Shown piece by piece: positions 57,001-64,000 of a stretch of 64,000 nucleotides of DNA. A program made the translations under genes and the position numbers. The notes beneath the pieces were generated by a model. That model had not been told where the DNA came from. It saw only the letters and a list, made by a program, of their open reading frames with translations, and made no database searches. Source of the DNA: Diphasiastrum complanatum (lineage: Eukaryota; Streptophyta; Lycopodiopsida; Lycopodiales; Lycopodiaceae); contig CM055111.1 of assembly GCA_029204225.1 (NCBI GenBank), positions 45,271,255 through 45,335,254 on the forward strand, in the 5' to 3' direction. The stretch's first letter is position 1. Each line of letters begins with the position of its first letter.

Positions 57001-57479
57001 ATTGATAAGTTTGGCCTAAATATGTAGCTAGAAGAACCGCATACTTATCTAGACGGGTATCAACAAAATAAACTAGTGAGTATACAATAGGACCATCATG
57101 AAATTTATAACCATATGCCATATGGATTTGGCATCTGAAAGTGCAACCGTAGACCCATGTATAATAAAGCTTCCAGTGGCAAGGGCCCAACTGAGAGGGA
57201 TAACAGTGCGCCCTCCAAGAAGGCCCCCACTCTCTAGTAATATGTCCAAATGTCCAAATAATGAATAATAAGGCCCAAGGCCAACAATAAAGTCTAAGTG
57301 TCAATAATGAATAAAAGAGGGCCCAAGGCCTGCTTATGCATAAAGTAAATAAATGTAAATGGACGTGGCAAATGTCATGAGCCAAGTCCATAACTGTATG
57401 CATGTGTGTTTTGTTGGAATTCGATGCTCAGCCTCAATAATGAGCATTTTGAAATCTATACAAAACCAAGAAAAAAAAG
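57001..57479. other. no recognisable gene
   Basis: Upstream side of the Gypsy remnant. Minus-strand frames continue without a domain. It probably once coded gag. Confidence 0.4.
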
Positions 57480-58540
57480 GCTGGAGTTTTTTAGAAGGTC
57501 GAAAAATCCAGTGTCGGATTTTTTCTAACCCAATGTCAGATTTTTCGACCCTGGATCGGATTGGATCGAGGCGAAAATTATCCGGACGTGTTCAACCCTA
57601 AATCAGATTGGATCGGGTCTGATAAATCTGACCCATGTGCATATTTTCACCCCAATATAAATTTTTGACCCTTTGTATATTTTTTGATACTACGTTAACT
57701 TTTGATGCAGTGTATAAAATCCGACCCATTGTAAAATCCGATACTGTTCGTCAGAAATTTGACCCATTGTAAAATCTGATACTGTCGGTCAGAAATTCGG
57801 ATTTCTGAGTTGACATTACAAAGGGTCAAAAATATACAAAGGGTCGGAACAAATCTGTCTCGATCCCCCCAAGGTCAAGAAATCTTATTGCCAAGCTCAA
57901 CGTTGGATCGGAAAAGTTTGATCCTTTGGAAAAATTTGAGCCTTTGGAAAAATTCGGGCCTTCGAAAAAATTCGAGTCTTTGGAAAAATTACGAGTTGAT
58001 AGTACAAAGGGTCGAAAATATACAAAGGGTCAGATTTTACTCTGGGTCGAAAAATATACAAAGGGTCTGCCTCGATCCGATCCGATCCAAGATCAGAAAA
58101 TCCTTCTTTGCCAAGCTCAACGTTGGGTCGAAAAAATTTGATCCTTGTCAAAAAAATTTCGACTCAATGGTAGACCTCCGACCCAACGGAGAAAATCCGA
58201 CCGAATGTTGAAATTCCGACCCAATGGTTAAAAAAATCCGACCCAATGGTAAAAAAAATTCGACCCTCGAATCGGGACTGACTTTTGCGACCCTAAACAT
58301 CCTTGTCAAAAAATCCGACCCAATGGTAATTTTCCGACCCAATGGAAAAAATCCGACCCAATGGAAAAAAAAAAATCCGACCCAATGGTAAAAACATCCA
58401 ACCCAATAGTAAAACTCCGACCCAGCGATAAAAATCCGACCCAATGGTAAAACTTCGACCAATGGTAAAAATCGAACCCAATGGTAGAAATCCGGCCCAA
58501 AGCATTTTCTGACCCAATGCGTAGTGTGATTTGCAATATT
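57480..58540. repeat. GACCC-rich minisatellite array, about 1 kb
   Basis: The core unit (T)CCGACCCAATGGTAAAAA of about 19-21 bp occurs about 18 times in 58165-58520. To its left are related units: GACCCATTGTAAAATC, ACAAAGGGTC(G)AAAATATAC in opposite orientation, and CCTTTGGAAAAATT(C/T)GAG. Spacer A-runs vary in length. All three minus frames stay open over long stretches only because the unit lacks stops on that strand. Confidence 0.9.
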
Positions 58541-58544
58541 CATG

Positions 58545-59084
58545 GTATGTGGTTCCAACTTTTAACATTTCTAAAAAATTCACAAATTTCAAATGTTAAG
58601 TCACTAATTAGATTGATGTTAAGTCACGACGAATATTAAACATATTTTCCTTCAATGTTTTTGAGCAACTACATTTCTTTGCTTTTAGGACATTTAAGCC
58701 TTGAAACATTGAGGGAAAAAGATATGATCAAAAAGTCGTCTAAAACTGCCCACATTCTAGAGCACTCATTCAGATGTGGCCCGTTTCTCAATAGATGTAT
58801 TTAAAGGATCATGTAAAGCAAGTAGATTATGTCAATATAAGTGTGAAAAGATGTGAAAAAAAGACTGCATGCTATTTTTTCTAAAAGAAAAGTGACATCA
58901 AACTTTTTGTATATTCAGTTCCAAACATGAGTCATTGTTTTGAAACTATATATGGAGCCTCCAGATTGTGAATAGAACTACGTTCCTGGATTTGGGATCA
59001 CTCCTAAGAGAAATGCAAACACTACTCTTTTGTAACATATTCAAATTTGCATGTGATCCACCTCTCCGCTGCGGCAGTAGATAG
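58545..59084. other. no recognisable gene
   Basis: AT-rich sequence between the minisatellite and the LRR scrap. Confidence 0.5.
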
Positions 59085-59290
59085 AAAGGACGACTCCTGC
59101 TCTGGAGGGCCTGGAGGGCTTCCTTCACTTTCTTTCCTGGATTTATCTGCCAACAACTTATGGGGTAGAATTCCTCCGGAGCCGGAGAATTGCCTTTCTG
59201 GAGTCCATGAATGTGAGTTCCAATTCATTGACAGGACTTGTCCCCAAGAATCTGACGTCGCTCCTCCATCTGAAAACAATGTAATATCTT
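59085..59290 (+). pseudogene. leucine-rich-repeat receptor gene scrap
   Basis: LPSLSFLDLSANNLWGRIPP is a plant extracellular LRR (LxxLxxLDLSxNxLxGxIPx). After a one-base frame change comes MNVSSNSLTGLVPKNLTSLL, a second LRR-type stretch. Nothing like a kinase or transmembrane segment follows in readable form. The frame over 59047-59433 is open but only partly LRR. Probably a transposon-carried or decayed LRR-RLP/RLK piece. Confidence 0.55.
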
Positions 59291-60599
59291 CGAGGGAGCC
59301 TCAGCAGGGTAGCATATCGACGAATTTAAATACTCCAGAGTCTATGGTGCCCTCTAAAAGAAATGCACTATCATTCACAAAGAGCCACATCTGGGCAGAA
59401 AATAGTCGATCTCTCAAGAACAATGGTTCATGAAATCTAAATGTTCCTTACTACCGTCCAAAAGGAATGTCCTTTCTTTCAAGGAGCCACAATTGGATTG
59501 GATAGCAGGTGGTTGAGCTCTCAAGAGCTCTCTCCACCTCTTGAGCAAGAATGTATCAATGGCATCAACGATCATCAGTGGGCTCCGGTAGGAAAATCTT
59601 TGAGCAATATCTTCAGGCCGATCAAAGCGAGGAGCCTCTAAAAATGCCATGCCTCCTCTAAGGTTCACACATGGGATCTCACTCTCACAACCTACTTGCA
59701 TTCCACTTCAAAGTGCGAGTAGTTGGATCATGCAATACATCTTGATGATGAGCTGAAGCAACAACACCCCCGTCTTTAAATCATGTATCCCATTGCAGAT
59801 CGTGGGACAATGTTCTACAAATTCAGCACTTGCGTGAAAGCTGTTCTGATCCAGTAAAGCCCACGCAAGCAAGCAAAGTTTTTGCATCAGAATTAGCACA
59901 GAAGACTCGCAAGTAGCCTAGCTACTAGATGCTCCTCAGATGACAGATGACGCTGTGTTATTTGGAGAAAGAAGAAGATGCAGAGAAGACTTTTGAAAGT
60001 CGCCCAGCAGTTGGCTACTCCTCAGATCGCGTCATGCCAATTGGAGAGAGAAGAAAAAGAGAATTGGAGAGAGAAGAATAGAAGGGATGGAGTTGCGATG
60101 GAAAATAAAATTTGAATTTAGTTAGGGGTGTCGCATCTAAACTTTTGGATGCTAGACATAATGCCTTGAAATGGACGTTAAACACTTTGCAACTGAGGTC
60201 CATGGGAGGAAATAAAGGAGGGAGGGAGGGATAGAGAGATTTAATTTTGGACTGGGGTATTTAAATTATTTTACTAAGAGTATATTTTTCAAGAAGACTT
60301 AATTAAGGGTGACATTTTTAACGTCAACATACATGTTTTTGACGACAATGTATAATTTGGAGTGGGTTGTGGGTCCCTTGGATGCATGCATGGGGAGGAG
60401 TGCTATGCATGCCTTTCTCCATACATGCATCCTCCTCCCCAAGTTTTTTAGTTCAAAAAATATGTATGCATGGGTGAGGAGAGGAGGGTGCATGGTCCCC
60501 TCACACATGCATAAAAGTGGAACAAAGTTTAAATATATATATGTATAGATAGATAAGTATATATATACATACACATATATATCTATATATATACTATTG
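59291..60599. other. no recognisable gene
   Basis: May include more of the LRR scrap. It has purine-rich stretches (GGAGGGAGGGAGGG near 60220) and an AT-rich (ATATAT)n zone at 60532-60595. Confidence 0.45.
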
Positions 60600-60641
60600 G
60601 GTTAGCCTGTCGTTGATGGCGGGGCGGTCGACAACATGGAT

Positions 60642-60677
<36 letters not shown>

Positions 60678-61412
60678 GGTGCGAAAGTTGCCACATGGCA
60701 AGGCACATAGGCTTGCCACATGTAAAACCATGCAGGCTTGGGACTTACCACGTGGAAAGCCACGTAGGACTACCATAGGCTTGTGTAGTAAGCCACATAG
60801 GCATGTCATATGTCTGCTATCTACCAAGCCTGTCGGAGACTGTCATGTGGCAAGCCATGTAGGCCCATGACAAGTCATGCAAGCTTGGGGTTTTCCATGT
60901 GGCAAACCACATAGTTCTAACATAGGCTTGCGTGGCAAGCCAACCAGGCTCTGCCACGTAGGCCTGAGTGGACATACAGAGAGAGAGAGAGAGAGAGAGA
61001 AAAAAAAAAAAAAAAAAAATTGGAGCTCGAAAGTTGCCACATGGCAAGCCACATAGGCCTACCACGTGGAAAACCATGTAGGCTTGATACTGGCCATGTG
61101 GCAAGCCACGTAAGCCTACCATAGACTTGTGTGGCTTGCCACATGGCCTACCATAGGCTTGTGTAGTAGGCCACATAGACCTACTATCTACCAAGCCTAT
61201 CATAGGTTGTCACATGGCAAGCCACGTAGGCCTGCCACATGACAAATCATGCAAGCTTGGGGTTTGCCACATGGCAAGCCATGTAGGCTACCATAGGCTT
61301 GTGCGGCAAGCCAACCGAGCTCTGCCATGTAAGCCTGAGTGTACCCAGAGAGAGAGAGAGATAGAGAGGTGGGCTCAAAAGCTGACATGTGGCAAGCCAT
61401 GTAGGCCTACCA
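60600..61412. repeat. tandem repeat of about 330-370 bp with CCACATGG motifs and (GA)n
   Basis: Each unit holds (GA)n, then GAAAGTTGCCACATGGCAAG, GCCAC(A/G)TAGGC, CTACCATAGGCTTGTGTGGC and CCAAGCCT(A/G)TC-type phrases. The (GA)n tracts start near 60648, 60977 and 61349. The motif pair CCACATGGCAAGCC / GGCTTGCCACATGG makes many short inverted repeats. The third unit is cut by a Copia LTR at 61413. Confidence 0.85.
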
Positions 61413-62054
61413 TGTTGGAGTTTAATCTTACTCCTACTCATCCTAGCTGCCCTCCTCCTTTCTCTCAATTTTACTCTCTCAGATGAAACCTATAGAAAAT
61501 GAACTTTTTTTAAACAGTCTGCATATTTGAATTGTTTGTTGCAATAGTTTACATTTTTCCTTGCAATTTATGACAGACGAAAAATCTAACACTGTTGGCT
61601 TTCCACCTTCAAGTCATCCTGAGCAACTAAGTGTTTTGTGACACTTGTGTTAACTTGATTTTTCGGCCATTTCAGCCACTTCCATAAATGCGACACTACT
61701 TCACCAAAAAAATGCGTAAAAATGCGACACTCTGCAGAAACACATAGGATTCCAAGTACAGACTGTCAACGTCTTCACGTTCCAATAACAATTGTTCTAA
61801 TTAGTCCTTTAAGCAATCTTGTAAATGTAAAGCTAGAATAATACAAGATCTTCCAGTTGCTATATATGTAAATGAGCGATTGAAGGGATGATAGATTAGA
61901 GAGATGGATCTACGAGCAAAATTGGTCTTTCAATAGCTTACTCCTCAGAGTTAGTGATTATAGAGAGAGATATATATATATATTTGGAACTTTAGTAATT
62001 GACTTGAGTCTGTAAGTAGGACCATGCGCTTATTAGTGCAATTGTATTGTAGTC
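61413..62054 (+). mobile_element. Copia LTR fragment interrupted by a second LTR
   Basis: Starts TGTTGGAGTTTAATC and follows the LTR at 62055 closely (CTCCTACTCATCC, CTCTCAGATGAAAC, AGAAAATGAACT, AATGTAAAGCTAGAATAAT, GTAAATGAGCGATTGAAG). It stops at TTGTATTGTAGTC, where the second element starts. AAATGCGACAC occurs twice. Confidence 0.8.
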
Positions 62055-63272
62055 TGTTGGAATATAACTCCTACTCATCCCAACAGCCCTTCTTCCTTCT
62101 CTGATTTTTGCTCTCTCAGATGAAACTGGTAGAAAATGAACTATTTTTCAATAGTCTGCATATTTGAACTAATTGTCACCACAGTCTGCATTTTTACTCA
62201 AGTTTTTCCATAGGCGAAAAACCCGACACCCGACACTGTCACTTCTTTTTACCTTAATTTGCAACTAAGTGTTTAGCGACACTTATTCAAGTTGTTTTTT
62301 GGGCCATTTAGGCACTTCCAGAAAAGTGACACTTTTTGCAAAAAATGTGAAAAATGCGAAACTACATTTTTCCAGCAGTTTCTGACAGGCAAAAAATGCA
62401 ACACTGCATTTTTCCTCACAGTTTTTGACATGCGACAAAAGGTGAAAAACTCAACACTGCAGTTTTACACGGGATACTACACAGGCGACACTCTGTAGAA
62501 ATACACAATATTCCATGTACAGACTGTCTATGTCTTCACGTTCCAATAACAACTATTCTAATTAGTCAGTTAAGCGATCTTGTAAATGTAAAGCTAGAAT
62601 AATGCAAGATCTTTCGGCTGCTATAAATGTAAATGAGCGATTGAAGATATCAGAGGTTATTGTAAGTGTCATCATAAGTCATCTTACAGAGATCAAACGA
62701 CCAGAACGAGTCTTACAGTAGTTGACTCCTTAGAGTTAGTGATCATAGAGAGAGAGAGAGATATTCAAAATGTTAGCAATTGTTTTGAATCTGTAAGTAG
62801 GATCACGCACTTATCAACGTGATTAAATTGTGATCTGCTCGTTGTTACCACAACTTTTTTATACAAATTCGCTATTGTTCTACATCTCTTTATATTCTTG
62901 TTGAATGATAATTATCACTCCTCTTACACAAACACTATTATCAGATAATTGTATAATTGTCTCTGTCACCTAAATTGATTCTACATTCTCTTCATACCAT
63001 GTTATCAGTATTAGAGGATTGCATGGCTGTCTCAGATGCCTAATCGATTTTTTGCAATCTCTCTTTCACAACAGTCTAAGACTCCTACACTGATAATCTG
63101 ATTCAACGCAAAAGAACAACTCATAAACTCCATTCACTAAGTAATCCACGATCTTGTTATTAAGAATTTTTGTTTCATCAGTTGACATCAATCCAAATCG
63201 TCAACAAATGTGGTATCAGAACTGAGAATTCACAATCCTTCGCATCTCACAAGTGGGTATCAGGTTCCAACA
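62055..63272 (+). mobile_element. Copia 5' LTR, 1218 bp
   Basis: Starts TGTTGGAATA and ends GGTTCCAACA, so the tips TGTTGGAA/TTCCAACA are perfect inverted repeats. A PBS follows after three bases. It contains AAAAATGCGA/CGACAC units in its first half and (GA)n at 62748. The element continues beyond the window. Confidence 0.88.
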
Positions 63273-63275
63273 AAG

Positions 63276-63287
63276 TGGTATCAGAGC
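63276..63287 (+). other. Copia primer-binding site
   Basis: TGGTATCAGAGC, the initiator-Met tRNA type, three bases after the LTR end. A similar TGGTATCAGAAC at 63211 lies inside the LTR and is not the primer site. Confidence 0.85.
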
Positions 63288-63399
63288 ACAAGGTTTATTG
63301 GATTACTAGAGTCTAGGAACTACAATAGAACTTAACAATTTTTTTGTTCTATAGAGTTGATTCATTTAGTTTGTGTATTATCTCTGCTACTCGATCACA

Positions 63400-63963
63400 A
63401 TGGAAGGCCCAACCTCAGAAATCTGCCTCATCAACAAATTCAACGGAGATGACTTCCACATGTGGAAGTTTAAGATGAGGATGATCTTGATCGAGAAAGA
63501 GCTTTGGGAATACATAAATGGTCCAATAGCCAAACTAGCAGAACCTGAACTGCTTCCAACATGGGAAGCAAAGGATGGCAAAGCACTTGCCATTGTATCC
63601 CTGAATCTGAAAGGCACTCAAATCGCTCATGTATCCAACTGCACCACCTCCAAAGAAGCGTGAGATACACTTACAAGCATCTACGAGACCTCAGATGTTT
63701 CCACTCATCTCTTCTTAAGGAAGAAAGTACTGACACTCGGAATGAGTGAAGGCACCTCAGTCAGCGACCATCTGAATGAGTTCAAACAATTGCTAAACCA
63801 ACTGGCTACAATAGGTTCGCCTATCTCAGAAAAAAACTCTATCATGTCTCTTCTTGCCAGTCTTCAATCCTCCTACGACAATTTAGTGTTGCTTCTTAGC
63901 AATACTCCTACGTTGTCTCTCCAAGAAATTGACAGCAAGTCTGTTGCAGGAAGTTACAAGTAG
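63400..63963 (+). pseudogene. Copia gag with nonsense codons
   Basis: One frame from ATG at 63400. FNGDDFHMWKFKMRMILIEK is the Copia gag (UBN2-type) start (L.G.NY..W...M...L....LW..I). LWEYINGPIAK, KALAIVSLNL and SVSDHLNEFKQLLNQLATIG follow, then SLLASLQSSYDNLVLLL, the usual order. TGA at 63661 stands where the family has Trp (KEAWDTL), and TAG falls at 63961. Recent-looking decay; the protein would be the nucleocapsid precursor. Confidence 0.88.
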
Positions 63964-64000
63964 ATAGAAGTAGGAACCGATTGGAATTCATCAGTATTGC

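Noticed and set aside
57480-58540. CRISPR-like array
   Set aside because: Units are contiguous and degenerate with no unique spacers, and the genome is plant.
58148-58592. Three long minus-strand frames with HWVGF/PLGR repeats
   Set aside because: They are translations of the GACCCAATGG minisatellite; the openness comes from the unit lacking stops on that strand.
60309-60548. Mirror frames on both strands near ATGCATG repeats
   Set aside because: Palindromic ATGCATG-type sequence gives open frames on both strands by chance.
63211-63225. TGGTATCAGAAC as a primer-binding site
   Set aside because: It lies inside the LTR. The true PBS follows the LTR end at 63276.

Overview
The window is nuclear DNA of a land plant. 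The single clear host gene encodes a plant-specific RING E3 ligase of the DA2/GW2 family, and almost everything else is decayed transposable elements: Ty1/Copia, Ty3/Gypsy, two kinds of LINE, hAT and hAT-like MITEs, a Helitron, and microsatellites. Introns up to 17 kb and the repeat load point to a large, repeat-rich genome. A fern, lycophyte or gymnosperm seems more likely than a compact angiosperm, but that is inference. I see no rRNA, tRNA, organellar or bacterial sequence and no CRISPR array.

The DA2-like gene lies on the minus strand from 42623 (ATG) to 9523 (stop), 33.1 kb in all. Eight exons (192, 52, 46, 82, 79, 349, 64 and 873 bp) all have GT-AG borders and matching phases. Together they give 1737 bp of CDS, or 578 residues. 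Exons 2-6 sit within 1.6 kb (31327-32872). Exon 1 is 9.6 kb upstream, and exons 7-8 are 17 kb downstream. Most exons are too short to appear as obvious open frames.

Intron 6 (14291-31326) holds a nested set of elements. An apparent hAT-like MITE (17092-23991) is split by a head-to-tail pair of related LINEs. LINE A carries ORF1, endonuclease and RT domains, all in one reading frame with stops. LINE B is an ORF1-only relative with an intact 289-codon ORF1. Each ends in the same 30-nt stem-loop followed by a (TC)n tract. Farther along are a hAT transposase remnant, a Gypsy integrase remnant, and a minus-strand Gypsy RT/RNase H remnant cut in two by a 747-bp MITE with a perfect 8-bp target duplication. 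Intron 1 (32873-42431) holds a Copia LTR and pol piece, a Gypsy LTR with PBS, another MITE, a Gypsy integrase tail and a Copia protease/integrase fragment.

Downstream of the gene (1-9450) are Copia LTR pieces, a duplicated 3'-LTR-like segment, a Copia RNase H end and a 5'-truncated L1-like LINE. Upstream of the gene (43000-64000) are a small Helitron about 0.6 kb from the start codon, Copia fragments, a 5'-truncated Copia with its 3' LTR (51.4-54.5 kb), a Gypsy protease fragment, a GACCC-rich minisatellite (57.5-58.5 kb), an LRR pseudogene scrap, a CCACATGG-rich tandem repeat with embedded (GA)n, and the 5' LTR, PBS and gag of a Copia element that runs off the window end.

The points most worth following up are the ORF1-only/full-length LINE pair with stem-loop plus TC tails, the MITE family, the GACCC array and the hidden multi-exon DA2 gene.
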